The notes beneath the pieces were generated by a model. That model ran no database searches and was not told where the DNA came from. It saw nothing but the letters and a program-made list of their open reading frames with translations. This document shows, in pieces, positions 42,382-51,105 of a stretch of DNA of 64,000 nt (positions are counted from its first letter, which is position 1; every line of letters begins with the position of its first letter). The translations under genes and the position numbers were made by a program. Source of the DNA: Catellatospora bangladeshensis (lineage in GTDB: Bacteria; Actinomycetota; Actinomycetes; Mycobacteriales; Micromonosporaceae); the NCBI RefSeq assembly GCF_016862575.1, contig NZ_BONF01000028.1, positions 1 through 64,000 of the forward strand, read 5' to 3'.

Positions 42382-42945
42382 ATGTCACCGCGTACCGTCG
42401 CCGACCTCACGGCCCTGGTGGAGGCCGGTCGCAAGCCGAAGTACCTGATGTTCTGGGGCCACCAGCCGCAGCCGGACGGCAGTGTCGGCCAGGGCTGCCT
42501 GAGCCAGTGGTGGCCGGCCGCGTTCACCGCCGACGGCCACGGGTTCGCCAGCGCCGAGCACTACATGATGTGGCGCAAGGCGACGCTGTTCCGGGATGCC
42601 GCGACCGCGGCCCGCATCCTGGCCGTGGACCACCCGCAGCAGGCCAAGGGCCTGGGCCGCGAGGTACGCGGGTTCGACCAGGCGGTCTGGGAGCGGGAGC
42701 GGTTCGGCATCGTGGTGGCGGGCAGCCTCGCCAAGTTCGGGCAGGACGACGCGCTGCGCGCGTACCTGCTGGGCACGGGGCAGCGGGTGCTGGTGGAGGC
42801 GAGCCCGGTCGACGCGGTGTGGGGCATCGGCCTGTCCGCCCGCGACGACGCGGCCTGGGATCCGCGCCGCTGGCCCGGCCTCAACCTGCTCGGCTTCGCC
42901 CTCATGGAGGCCCGCGACCGGCTCGGCGGCGCCGGCCTCAGCTGA
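42382..42945 (+). CDS. NADAR (YbiA/DUF1768) family protein
   Basis: A 187-residue NADAR-fold protein: YLMFWGHQPQ, LSQWWPAAF, SAEHYMMWRKATLF, KFGQDDALRAYLLGTG and SPVDAVWGIGLSARD are the family landmarks. Members hydrolyse N-glycosidic bonds, including ADP-ribosyl-guanine in recent work and riboflavin-pathway intermediates in YbiA-like proteins. It lies back-to-back with the macro-domain gene, which makes a shared role in ADP-ribose removal plausible. Its stop overlaps that of the VanX-like gene by 8 bp. Confidence 0.88.
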   Translation: MSPRTVADLTALVEAGRKPKYLMFWGHQPQPDGSVGQGCLSQWWPAAFTADGHGFASAEHYMMWRKATLFRDAATAARILAVDHPQQAKGLGREVRGFDQAVWERERFGIVVAGSLAKFGQDDALRAYLLGTGQRVLVEASPVDAVWGIGLSARDDAAWDPRRWPGLNLLGFALMEARDRLGGAGLS

Positions 42946-43576
42946 CCTCGCCGTACCGGGCGGCGGGCGCGCCGGTCAGGTGGGCCCAGTAGCGGTCGCC
43001 GTACGACCAGTGCCACCACTGCGCGGCGTAGTTCACCAGGCCCGCCCGTCGCATCGCACCGGTCAGCAGGTCACGGTGGCCTCTCGCGTCGCCGACGACG
43101 CCGTCGCAGCCGGTGGGGCAGTGCGCGGGGTCGGGATCGTGCACCAGACTGCCCATCCACAGCGGGGCGCCGTCGCGGCCGACCAGGGTCAGGTCGACGG
43201 CACCGCCCGTGACGTGCGGCGCAAGGGCCGGCGGCGCGTGGTGCACGGCCGCCGCCCCGCGCAGCCAGGCGTCGTCGGCGTCCGGGCGCTCGGCGCGCAG
43301 CCTGGCCACCGCCGCGGCGAAGAGCCGCTCCTGCGCCGCCGCGGGCCGGTGGCCCTCCAGCACCAGCAGCCGTATCCCCGCCGGCAGCAGGGTCTGCGCG
43401 TTGACCAGCCGGTCGGCCACGCCGAGGCGGACCCGGGCGTACGCGCCGTCGGCGCCGGCGAACCGGTCATCCATCCGCAGCGCACGCACCGTACGCAGGT
43501 CGACCAGCGGTTCACCGCACTCGGCGACGGGCACGGCGGCGACGGCGGGGTCGGACAGCAGGATGATCTCGGACAT
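42938..43576 (-). CDS. VanX-like M15D dipeptidase, catalytic Glu replaced
   Basis: A 212-residue protein of the D-alanyl-D-alanine dipeptidase family. GHRP (Arg77) and HVTGGAVDLT (zinc ligands His121 and Asp128) are intact, as is the third ligand His189 in QWWHWSYGDRYW. The catalytic base, Glu in the EWWH motif of VanX, is Gln186 (codon CAG). Activity on D-Ala-D-Ala is thus doubtful. There is no signal peptide. It lies 104 bp after the SARP gene in the same direction; no vanH/vanA genes are near, so this is not a resistance cluster. Confidence 0.85.
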   Translation of the reverse strand: MSEIILLSDPAVAAVPVAECGEPLVDLRTVRALRMDDRFAGADGAYARVRLGVADRLVNAQTLLPAGIRLLVLEGHRPAAAQERLFAAAVARLRAERPDADDAWLRGAAAVHHAPPALAPHVTGGAVDLTLVGRDGAPLWMGSLVHDPDPAHCPTGCDGVVGDARGHRDLLTGAMRRAGLVNYAAQWWHWSYGDRYWAHLTGAPAARYGEVS

Positions 43577-43680
43577 GGGGGTGCCTTTCGACGCGGGAAC
43601 GGCCGGTGCCGTCGCAGGGCGAACCGGTTCGAGATCGCATCGTGAAGCCAGGCGCTGGAATTCTTCTGTAGCAGCGCCGG

Positions 43681-46644
43681 TCAGCCGCCGAGCAGCTCCG
43701 CATGCTCGCGCGCGCCGTGGTCGGCGAAGACCCGCAGCGCCTGCTCCCGCGCCTGCGCGGCGGCGGCCTCGTCGCCCCGGACGGTGTGCACCCGGGCGAG
43801 GTCCCGCTGGACCCGTGCCGCCCACAGGATCGTGTTGTCCGAGTCGAAGATCTCGTATGCGGCCCGCAGGAAGCTCTCGGCCAGGTCGGCGTGCCCGAAC
43901 TCCAGGTGCGCCTCGCCGAGCGCGCGCAGGCCCGCCGCCTGCCCGAACCGGTCGCCGAGGCTCTGGCAGGTGGACAGCGCCCACTCGAGCTGCTCCAGCA
44001 CCCGCGCCGCGTCGCCCATCCGCAGCCGCGCCTTGGCCAGCGAACGCACGGCGTACGACTCCATGTGCTCGTCGCCGAGCTTGCGGAAGACCTGTGCGGC
44101 CCGCTCGCACGCGTCCACCGCGTCGGCGTACTCGCCGCGGGCCCGGTGGTAGAGGCCGAGGGTGCGCAGGGTGAAGCCCTCCCCGCGCGCGTTGCCGGTG
44201 TCGCGGTAGGCCCGCAGCGACTCGTCCAGCGTGGACCGGGCCTTCGCGTAGTCGCCCAGCTCCAGGTGCACCGACCCGGTCATGCGCAGCGCGTACGCCA
44301 GCCCCGGCCGGTCGTCGAGGCCGCGCAGCAGCGTGCACGCCTGCTCCAGGAAGTGCAGCGCCTCCACCAGGTGACCCGGCTCGCGGCAGGCGGTGCCCAG
44401 CCCGGCCAGCGTCGCCGCCTCACCCTGCAGGTCACCCACCTCGCGGAACTTCATCAGCGCCTCGGTGTAGAAGTGCCGCGCCTCGACGTAGCGGTCCTGG
44501 TAGTAGCGCAGCTTGCCCAGCTCGGCGAGCATGACCGCCTCGCGCCGCGCGTCGCCCGCCGCCCGCGCCGCGCTCAGCGCGGCCTGGTTGATCCGGTTGC
44601 TCACCTCGAACCGGTTCGTGCCCGACGTCACCGCCGCGTAGCGGGCCGAGGCGACCTCGCAGACCAGCTCGTGCAGGCCCAGCGCCGCGGCCCGCTCCAC
44701 GCCCGCGGTCAGCGACTGCTGCTCGGCGGCGAACCAGTCGCCGGGGTCCGCCGAGGCCCGCGCCGCCATCTGCTCCGACGGCCGGTACGTCTCGTTGAGC
44801 GTGTACCGCCAGCTCACGTCCTCCGGCGGCGCGGCGGCGCCCAGGTTGTCGATCAGCGACAGCCAGCCGCCGATGGTGCGGGCGACCGCGTCGACGAGGT
44901 CCTGCCTGGGCTCGTCCCGCTCGGCCCGCTCCCGGGCGTAGAGGCGGACCAGGTCGTGCATGCGGTAGCGCAGGTTGCCGAACGCGTCCACGCCCACGTA
45001 CTCGACCAGCTGCGCGTCGACGAGCGCCTCGACCAGCCCGTCGGCGTCGGCCTTCGGGATGTCGAGCAGCCAGCTCGCCACCCAGATGGAGAAGTCCGGC
45101 AGCCCGAGGTAGCCCAGCCGGCGCAGCATCGCCGACTCCCGCGGGGACAGACCCTGGTGGCTCAGCTCGATGCTGGCCCGTACACACAGATCGCCGGCGG
45201 ACAGCTCGGACAGCCGCCGGCTCTCGTCGCCGAGCCGGTCCGCGAGCAGGCTCAACGGCCAGCGCTGCCGCGACAGGAGTTTCGCCCCGGCGAGCCGGAT
45301 CGCCAGCGGCAGATTGCCGCAGTGGGTGAGGATGCGCCCGGCGGCGACCGGGTCGGCGGCGACCCGCTCGCCGCCGACGATACGCGCCAGCAGGTCCATC
45401 GCCTCGGCGTCGTCCATGGTGCCGATCTCGCTCACCGTGGCGCCCTCCAGCCCGCCGAGCCGGGCCCGGGACGTGGCCAGGAGCAGGCAGCTCGCGCTGC
45501 CCGGCAGCAGCGGCCGGACCTGCGCGGCGTTGCGGGCGTCGTCGAGCAGGATCAGCAGGCGGCGCGGCCCGGCCACCGACCTGAAGAGCTGGCCGCGCTC
45601 GCCGAGATCATCGGGGATCTGCTCGTCGGCGACGCCGAGCGCGCGCAGGAAGCGGGCCAGGATGTCGCCCGGGTCGGCGGGCGAGTCGCTCATGCCGCGC
45701 AGGTCGGCGTGCAGCTGGCCGTCCGGGTAGGCCGGCGCCAGCTCGCGGGCCGCCCTGGCCAGCAGCGTCGACTTGCCGCTGCCGCCCTGGCCGGTGATGA
45801 CGCGCACCCCGGAGGCGGCGGCGATCAGCTCGTGGAGTTCGTGGGCGCGGCCGGTGAAGTCGGAGGGCACCGGCGGCAGCTGGCTCGGCACCCGCGCGGG
45901 CGCGGGACTGTCCACGGCGGGCGCGAGGTCGCCGCGCAGGATCGCCGCGTGCAGCCCGGTCAGCTCCTCGCCCGGCTCGACGCCCAGCTCGTCGATGAGC
46001 AGGTCGCGGCACTCGCGGAAGGAGGCGAGGGCGTCGGCCTGACGGCCCAGCCGGTACAGGGTGACCATGAGGTGGCCGCGGAAGCGCTCGTCGGTGGGGT
46101 GCCGGCCGACCAGCCCGGTCAGCTCGGCGAGGTCGGCCCGGCCCAGCGCCACCTCGGCCGCGACGCGCTCCTCGACCGCGGCCAGCCGCCACTCGTCGAG
46201 CCGGGTCGCCTCGCCGGCCAGGGCGGTGTCCTCCAGCCCGGCCAGCGCCGGACCCCGCCACAGCGCGTCGGCCTGCCGGTAGAACTCGACCGCCGCGGCG
46301 GGCGGGGCCTGGCGCGCGCGGTCGAGCAGCGTGGTGAACACGTTGACGTCGAGCGACTCCGGCGGCGTACGCAGCAGATAGCCGGGTGGGGCGGTGACGA
46401 TGACCTCCGGGTGCCCGGCGTCGGCCATGGCCTTGCGGAGGTTCTTGACGTACGTCTGGATCAGCGCGCGGCCGGTGTCCGGAGGCTCCTCGCCCCAGAC
46501 GATGTCGATCAGCCGGTTGACCGGGATCACGTGACCCGGTTCGAGTGCCAGTGCGGCCAGCAGTGCTTTCGGCTTGGCCCCGCCCAGGGGCACGGGCTGT
46601 CCATCGGACCAGGCCTCCACCGGTCCGAGCAGCTTGAACTCCAC
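43681..46644 (-). CDS. AfsR/SARP-family regulator (BTAD, NB-ARC, TPR)
   Basis: A 987-residue regulator with an OmpR-type winged helix (1-95: FKLLGPVEAW, RLIDIVWGEEPPDTGRALIQTYVKNLRKAM), a BTAD domain (about 100-245), an NB-ARC ATPase with GQGGSGKSTLL (about 295) and RRLLILLDDARN, and TPR repeats (about 690-980). AfsR-type proteins bind direct repeats and control secondary metabolism or development. The GTG start 46644 follows GGGGGG; a longer 1345-codon frame runs antiparallel through the next gene and is spurious. The target is unknown: no biosynthetic cluster is visible. Confidence 0.93.
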   Translation of the reverse strand: MEFKLLGPVEAWSDGQPVPLGGAKPKALLAALALEPGHVIPVNRLIDIVWGEEPPDTGRALIQTYVKNLRKAMADAGHPEVIVTAPPGYLLRTPPESLDVNVFTTLLDRARQAPPAAAVEFYRQADALWRGPALAGLEDTALAGEATRLDEWRLAAVEERVAAEVALGRADLAELTGLVGRHPTDERFRGHLMVTLYRLGRQADALASFRECRDLLIDELGVEPGEELTGLHAAILRGDLAPAVDSPAPARVPSQLPPVPSDFTGRAHELHELIAAASGVRVITGQGGSGKSTLLARAARELAPAYPDGQLHADLRGMSDSPADPGDILARFLRALGVADEQIPDDLGERGQLFRSVAGPRRLLILLDDARNAAQVRPLLPGSASCLLLATSRARLGGLEGATVSEIGTMDDAEAMDLLARIVGGERVAADPVAAGRILTHCGNLPLAIRLAGAKLLSRQRWPLSLLADRLGDESRRLSELSAGDLCVRASIELSHQGLSPRESAMLRRLGYLGLPDFSIWVASWLLDIPKADADGLVEALVDAQLVEYVGVDAFGNLRYRMHDLVRLYARERAERDEPRQDLVDAVARTIGGWLSLIDNLGAAAPPEDVSWRYTLNETYRPSEQMAARASADPGDWFAAEQQSLTAGVERAAALGLHELVCEVASARYAAVTSGTNRFEVSNRINQAALSAARAAGDARREAVMLAELGKLRYYQDRYVEARHFYTEALMKFREVGDLQGEAATLAGLGTACREPGHLVEALHFLEQACTLLRGLDDRPGLAYALRMTGSVHLELGDYAKARSTLDESLRAYRDTGNARGEGFTLRTLGLYHRARGEYADAVDACERAAQVFRKLGDEHMESYAVRSLAKARLRMGDAARVLEQLEWALSTCQSLGDRFGQAAGLRALGEAHLEFGHADLAESFLRAAYEIFDSDNTILWAARVQRDLARVHTVRGDEAAAAQAREQALRVFADHGAREHAELLGG

Positions 46645-46725
46645 CTGGCCCCCCGTGCTCGTGCCCGGCCACACTATCGAGCCGGACGGCCCACCCGGAA
46701 TCGTCCGAGTGGTCACGGGATGCTT

Positions 46726-46757
46726 TCGGCCCCCCATCGTGGTCGGTGGGGGGCCGA
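46726..46757. terminator. Hairpin between FG-GAP and SARP genes
   Basis: TCGGCCCCCCA/TGGGGGGCCGA, 11-bp perfect arms and a 10-nt loop, 37 bp downstream of the FG-GAP gene stop on the minus strand and about 80 bp upstream of the SARP start. No T run follows the stem. Confidence 0.6.
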
Positions 46758-46793
46758 GATATACAGCGGTCAGGCGATCGGACCGGCGGGGGA

Positions 46794-48185
46794 TCAGAAG
46801 ATGACGTCGAAGCCGCCCCAGCCGCTGCTGATCGCCGAGCCCGTGCCGGTCTGGAACCCGCCGGCGCCGTTGCCCTTGTAGAGGTGCAGCGCCTTGGTCG
46901 TCGAGTTGCGGGCGATCACGTCCGGGTAGTTGTCGTTGTCGAAGTCGCCGACCGAGGTCACCGTGTCGAAGGCGAACCAGTTGGTGCCGATGACACCGCC
47001 CGTACCGCTCTGGAAGCCGCCGGCGTTGTTGCCGCGGTAGAGGTGCAGGTCCTTGGTGGTGGCGTTGCGGGCGATCACGTCGGCGTCGCCGTCGTCGTCG
47101 AAGTCGCCGGGCGAGAAGACGGTGTCGAAGCCGCCCCAGCCGCTGCTGATCGACGCGCCGGTGCCGGCCTGGAACCCGCCGGCGCCGTTGCCCTTGTAGA
47201 GGTGCAGCGCCTTGGTCGTCGCGTTGCGGGCAAGCAGGTCTGCGTGGTCGTCGTTGTCGAAGTCGCCGGGCGAGAAGATCAGGTCGAAGCCGAACCAGTT
47301 GGTGCCGATGACGCCGCCCGTGCCGGGCTGGAAGCCGCCGGCGCCGTTGCCGCGGTAGAGGTGCAGGTCCTTGGTGGTGGCGTTGCGGGCGATCACGTCG
47401 TCGTCGCCGTCTTCGTCGAAGTCGCCGGCCGACACGACCATGTCGAAGGCGGACCAGTTGGTGCCGATGACGCCGCCGTTGCCGGTCTCGAAGCCGCCCG
47501 CCCCGTCGCCGCGGTAGAGGTGCAGGTCCTTGGTGGTGGCGTTGCGCACGAGGATGTCCGCGTGATCGTCGCCGTCGAAGTCCCGCCCGCTGCTCGTGCC
47601 GGTGCTGCCGGTGATCTTGTCGTAGCTCCAGCCGATGTAGCCGCCGTTGATGAGGCTCTGCCTGTTCTTCTTGACGTGCCGTCCCTGGGCGCTCGAGCTG
47701 TACTCCTCGTACACCCACAACTCGGTCTTGCTGCTGTCGACGTACTCGTCGAAGAGCATCACGTGCCCCTCACCGGGGTTGGGGCTGTCCCAGAGGATGG
47801 CGTCGCCCGGCAGCAGATTGGTCAGGCTGTTTCCCAGTGTATCCGTGTCGCCCTGCGTGGCCAGGTTGTCGGTGTTGCGGTCCCAGCCGCCCAGCTTGGG
47901 CAGGTGCCACGCCATCGAGACGAAGCCGGAGCAGTCCGGACGGTACACGTCGCCGGTCACGGAGGGCTTCTGGTCGGCCTGGGCCTGGCTATAGATGACG
48001 CCATAGGTGTCGATCCACCATTGTGCCCGCGCCAGCACCTCGGAGCGGCTGATCTGACCGCCGACCGAGGACGCGGCATGCGCGGGAGCGGGGGCGGCGA
48101 TCTCGGTGGCGGTGATGCCGAGACCGGCGGCCATGGCGACGCCGAGGGTCGCGGTCGCGATGCGGCGGAACAGGTTCGTGTGCAT
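46794..48185 (-). CDS. Secreted NlpC/P60-type protein with five FG-GAP repeats
   Basis: A 463-residue exported protein. The signal peptide (to AHA, about 37) precedes an NlpC/P60- or CHAP-like amidase domain (45-190) with nucleophile Cys85 in RPDCSGFVS and His141 in GEGHVMLFDEY. Five FG-GAP/VCBS repeats of 53 residues follow (from about 200), each starting DFDxDxxxD, a calcium-binding pattern, and containing LHLYRGNGAGGF. The repeats probably form a beta-propeller that docks on cell wall or sugar. It may cut peptide bonds in peptidoglycan. Ribosome site AGAAGGGA. Confidence 0.85.
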   Translation of the reverse strand: MHTNLFRRIATATLGVAMAAGLGITATEIAAPAPAHAASSVGGQISRSEVLARAQWWIDTYGVIYSQAQADQKPSVTGDVYRPDCSGFVSMAWHLPKLGGWDRNTDNLATQGDTDTLGNSLTNLLPGDAILWDSPNPGEGHVMLFDEYVDSSKTELWVYEEYSSSAQGRHVKKNRQSLINGGYIGWSYDKITGSTGTSSGRDFDGDDHADILVRNATTKDLHLYRGDGAGGFETGNGGVIGTNWSAFDMVVSAGDFDEDGDDDVIARNATTKDLHLYRGNGAGGFQPGTGGVIGTNWFGFDLIFSPGDFDNDDHADLLARNATTKALHLYKGNGAGGFQAGTGASISSGWGGFDTVFSPGDFDDDGDADVIARNATTKDLHLYRGNNAGGFQSGTGGVIGTNWFAFDTVTSVGDFDNDNYPDVIARNSTTKALHLYKGNGAGGFQTGTGSAISSGWGGFDVIF

Positions 48186-48443
48186 GGGGGTGTCCCTTCT
48201 GGGTTCGCGTCCCGGCCGGATTGAGGAGTTCCGGGGAGCGGTGCCGGGCGCCCTGCCCGACGCAGAAGAGATTCGACGGCGGCGATGGAGTGACGCTGTA
48301 ATCGGGATGCAACCGCCGTTACAGCGCCGCGGCGATCGCCTTTTCCGCAGGTGGGTACGCATAGCGGCGCCCCGCGGTGGATGTCGCGGGGCGCGCTGGT
48401 GTCAGATGTGGACGGGCGTGCCGGAGCGTCTTGCAGCCGGTGG

Positions 48444-49133
48444 TCAGCGCGTCGTGTTGAAGCCCGGGAGGTGGCGGTCGCGGGCGGAGGTGAGGTGGTG
48501 GTGCATGGCCTCCGCGGCGCCGTCGGCGTCACCCTTGGCGATGGCGGCGGCGATGCGCCGGTGCTCGCCTGCGGTGTCGCCGGTGCCGGCCGAGGGGAAG
48601 TACAGCCGGTGCAGGTGCAGGTGGGAGTGCAGCCGGATGATGGACTCGCGCAGCAGGCCGCTGCCGGAGGTCTCCGCGATCAGGTCGTGGAACTTCGCGT
48701 CGAGTGCGGTGAACGCGGCGTGCCGCCGGTAGCCGTCTCCCGCTTCGACGCCGACGGTCGCGGCGGCCTCCTCCTTGACCCGGCGGCGCTGCTCGGCGTC
48801 GGCGTGCACGGCGGCGCGGCGGGCGGCGGCGGGCTCCAGCAGCAGCCGCATCTCGAAGAGCTCGTCGAACTCGGCGCGGGTGAGCAGTGGCGTGGTGGTG
48901 TATCCGGACATGGCCCGCTTGCGAACGAGGCCGTCGGACTCCAGCCGGGCCAGCGCCTCGCGGACCGGGGTGGGGGAGACCTCCAGGGTGCGGGCGAGGC
49001 CGTCGATGCTGACCCGCTCGCCGGGCGGGATGGCGTGTTCCATGATCAGCGTTTTCATGGATTCATAGACGTCGTCAGTCAGCGTGAGCCGCTGCGCGGG
49101 CCGGACGCGGCCCGAGATGGGCGGTGTGACCAT
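48444..49133 (-). CDS. GntR-family regulator (FCD), L-fucose genes
   Basis: A 229-residue GntR regulator of the FadR/FCD group: winged helix (about 15-80: VYESMKTLIMEHAIPPGERVSI, VSPTPVREALARLESDGLV) and a helical FCD effector domain with metal-binding His (e.g. FHDLIAETSG, HSHLHLHR, EHRRI). ATG 49133 follows AAGGGG; a longer frame has a poor start. It is divergent from the fuconolactonase gene, and a TAGGATC dyad lies between. A second copy of the motif lies at 54847-54860, so it should control the whole fucose region; the ligand is probably a pathway intermediate. Confidence 0.88.
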   Translation of the reverse strand: MVTPPISGRVRPAQRLTLTDDVYESMKTLIMEHAIPPGERVSIDGLARTLEVSPTPVREALARLESDGLVRKRAMSGYTTTPLLTRAEFDELFEMRLLLEPAAARRAAVHADAEQRRRVKEEAAATVGVEAGDGYRRHAAFTALDAKFHDLIAETSGSGLLRESIIRLHSHLHLHRLYFPSAGTGDTAGEHRRIAAAIAKGDADGAAEAMHHHLTSARDRHLPGFNTTR

Positions 49134-49193
49134 CTTGCACCCCTTGACTGTCGCCGTCGTGAGCGAGTACACCTTACCGATACGGCAATGATA

Positions 49194-49210
49194 TAGGATC
49201 TATGATCCTA
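49194..49210. promoter_or_regulatory. Predicted GntR operator 1
   Basis: TAGGATC-TAT-GATCCTA, perfect 7-bp arms with a 3-bp centre, between the GntR gene and the lactonase gene, 16 bp before the lactonase GTG. The longer word TATAGGATCTA is shared with 54852-54862 in the other promoter region of the pathway. Confidence 0.7.
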
Positions 49211-49225
49211 GGGAAGGGCGACCAC

Positions 49226-50068
49226 GTGCGGATCGACGCGCACCACCACCTGTGGACCGCCGACTACGCCTGGCTGGGCGAACCCGGCCTGGAGCGGCTG
49301 CGGCGCGACTACACGGTCGACGACCTGCGCCGCGAGCTGCCCACCGCGAAGATCGACTTTACCGTGCTGGTCGAGGCCGGGCAGTGCCGGCTGGAGGAGA
49401 CCGAGCGCTTCCTGGCCCTCGCCGGGCAGACCCCGGAGATCGCCGGAGTGGTCGGCTGGGCCTCGCTGACCGATCCCGACCTGCCCGGCACCATCGCCGC
49501 GCTGCTCGCCGGGCCTGGCGGCGATCTGCTGGTGGGCATCCGCGACCAGGTGCAGGCCGTCGCGGATCCGGCCTATCTGGCCAGGCCGGACGTACGCGGC
49601 GCGCTGCGCGCGATCGGCTCCGCCGGGCTCGCCTTCGACCTGGTGGTGCGCGCCGATCAGCTGCCCGCCTGCGCGGCGGCGGTGCAGGCCGTGCCCAACA
49701 CCATGTTCGTCCTCGACCACCTGGGCAAACCGAGCATCACGGCGGACGGGCTGCGCGACTGGCGGGACGCGGTGGCCCCGCTGGCGATCTGCGACAACGC
49801 CGTGGCGAAACTGTCGGGGCTGCTCACCGAGGCCGGTCCGGGCTGGACGGCCGAGGCGATCGCGCCGTTCGTGGAGACCGCGCTGGAGCTGTTCGGCCCC
49901 GACCGCGTCATGGTCGGCTCGGACTGGCCGGTGTGCGAGCTGGTCGCCACGTACGCCGACGCGATCTCCGCGGTCACCCAGTGCCTGTCCGGGCTGTCGC
50001 CCTCGGAGCGGGCCGCCGTCGAGGGCGGCACCGCCGTACACACCTACGATCTGGAGATCAACCGATGA
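49226..50068 (+). CDS. L-fuconolactonase (amidohydrolase family)
   Basis: A 280-residue amidohydrolase-2 protein with the metal-binding start VRIDAHHHLW, a mid-domain His in FVLDHLGKP and the C-terminal catalytic Asp in MVGSDWPVCEL. These are the landmarks of the COG3618 lactonases that open L-fuconolactone, L-rhamnonolactone or galactarolactone. Placement beside fuconate dehydratase and KDF hydrolase genes favours L-fucono-1,5-lactone. GTG 49226 has AGGGAAGGG 8 bp upstream; the ATG at 49202 overlaps the operator and is unlikely. Overlaps the next gene (ATGA). Confidence 0.88.
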   Translation: MRIDAHHHLWTADYAWLGEPGLERLRRDYTVDDLRRELPTAKIDFTVLVEAGQCRLEETERFLALAGQTPEIAGVVGWASLTDPDLPGTIAALLAGPGGDLLVGIRDQVQAVADPAYLARPDVRGALRAIGSAGLAFDLVVRADQLPACAAAVQAVPNTMFVLDHLGKPSITADGLRDWRDAVAPLAICDNAVAKLSGLLTEAGPGWTAEAIAPFVETALELFGPDRVMVGSDWPVCELVATYADAISAVTQCLSGLSPSERAAVEGGTAVHTYDLEINR

Positions 50069-50907
50069 AGTTCATGCGGGTCGGCGCGCCCGGCGCGGAG
50101 AAGCCGGTGCTGCTGTCCGGCGGGCGGCACTACGACCTGTCGGGGATCACCGCCGACATCGACGGGGCGTTCCTGGCCGACGACGGGATCGCCCGGGTGC
50201 GCGCGTCCCAGGCCGGGCTGCCCGAGATCGACGTGACCGGGCTCCGGGTGGGCGCGCCGGTGGCCCGGCCGGGTGTGGTGCTGTGCGTGGGGCAGAACTA
50301 CGCGGCGCACGCCGCCGAGTCGGGCGCGCCGCCGCCGGCCACCCCGATCGTCTTCTACAAGGCCCCGAACAGCGTCGTCGGCCCGTACGACGAGGTGCTC
50401 ATCCCGCGCGGCTCGACCACCACCGACTGGGAGGTCGAGCTGGCGGTGGTCATCGGCCGCCGGGCGCGTTACCTGGAGTCCCCGGCGCGGGCCCTCGACC
50501 ACGTCGCCGGTTACCTGCTGTCCAACGACGTGTCCGAGCGGGACTTCCAGCTGCACCAGTCGGGCGGGCAGTGGTCCAAGGGCAAGTCCTGCGAGACGTT
50601 CCAGCCGCTCGGGCCGTGGCTGGTCACCCCCGACGAGATCGCCGACGTGCAGGGGCTGGGCCTGCGCTCATGGGTCAACGGCGAGGTCCGGCAGGACTCC
50701 AGCACCAAGGACATGATCTTCGACGTGGCGTACCTGGTCTGGCACCTGTCGCAGTACACCGTGCTCGACCCGGGCGACGTGGTGAACACCGGCACGCCGC
50801 AGGGCGTGGGCCTGTCCGGCCGGTTCCCGTACCTGGCCGAGGGCGACGTGGTCGAGGTCGAGATCGACGGGCTGGGCCGCCAGCGCGTCACCATGGGCCA
50901 GGCCTGA
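50065..50907 (+). CDS. 2,4-diketo-3-deoxy-L-fuconate hydrolase (FAH family)
   Basis: A 280-residue fumarylacetoacetate hydrolase-family protein. The metal site is visible as DWEVELAVVIGRRARY (two Glu) and ERDFQLHQSGGQW; VCVGQNYAAHA and VNTGTPQGVGL are conserved. In the non-phosphorylative route, this enzyme splits 2,4-diketo-3-deoxy-L-fuconate to pyruvate and L-lactate. Translationally coupled to the lactonase and followed by a strong hairpin, so the two form one short transcript under the GntR operator. Confidence 0.88.
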   Translation: MKFMRVGAPGAEKPVLLSGGRHYDLSGITADIDGAFLADDGIARVRASQAGLPEIDVTGLRVGAPVARPGVVLCVGQNYAAHAAESGAPPPATPIVFYKAPNSVVGPYDEVLIPRGSTTTDWEVELAVVIGRRARYLESPARALDHVAGYLLSNDVSERDFQLHQSGGQWSKGKSCETFQPLGPWLVTPDEIADVQGLGLRSWVNGEVRQDSSTKDMIFDVAYLVWHLSQYTVLDPGDVVNTGTPQGVGLSGRFPYLAEGDVVEVEIDGLGRQRVTMGQA

Positions 50908-50923
50908 CCTCGGCCCGCAGACG

Positions 50924-50962
50924 CGGAGGCGGTGCGGCCGGCGGCGTGCCGCACCGCCTCCG
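50924..50962. terminator. Strong hairpin after FAH-type gene
   Basis: Perfect 15-bp GC-rich arms (50924-50938 and 50948-50962, CGGAGGCGGTGCGGC) with a 9-nt loop, 17 bp after the stop codon. Confidence 0.75.
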
Positions 50963-51105
50963 TCCACATCGTTCGTTCATGCGCGGAAGCAGCTGAGAAC
51001 AAAGGGTTTCGCCGTCGGTGATGTGACACATTCACGGTCAGTGGCGGCGCCTGCCCCGAACGTAGTCTCGATCGATCTGCTTCTTTGCTCATGAACGGGG
51101 GCCAT

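Noticed and set aside
42938-43576. Vancomycin-resistance dipeptidase
   Set aside because: No vanH, vanA or vanS/R neighbours and the catalytic Glu is replaced.
46645-47718. Extension of the SARP frame to 1345 codons
   Set aside because: The extra region is antisense-frame sequence under the FG-GAP gene and is Arg-rich; GTG 46644 has a good ribosome site and starts at the conserved domain.
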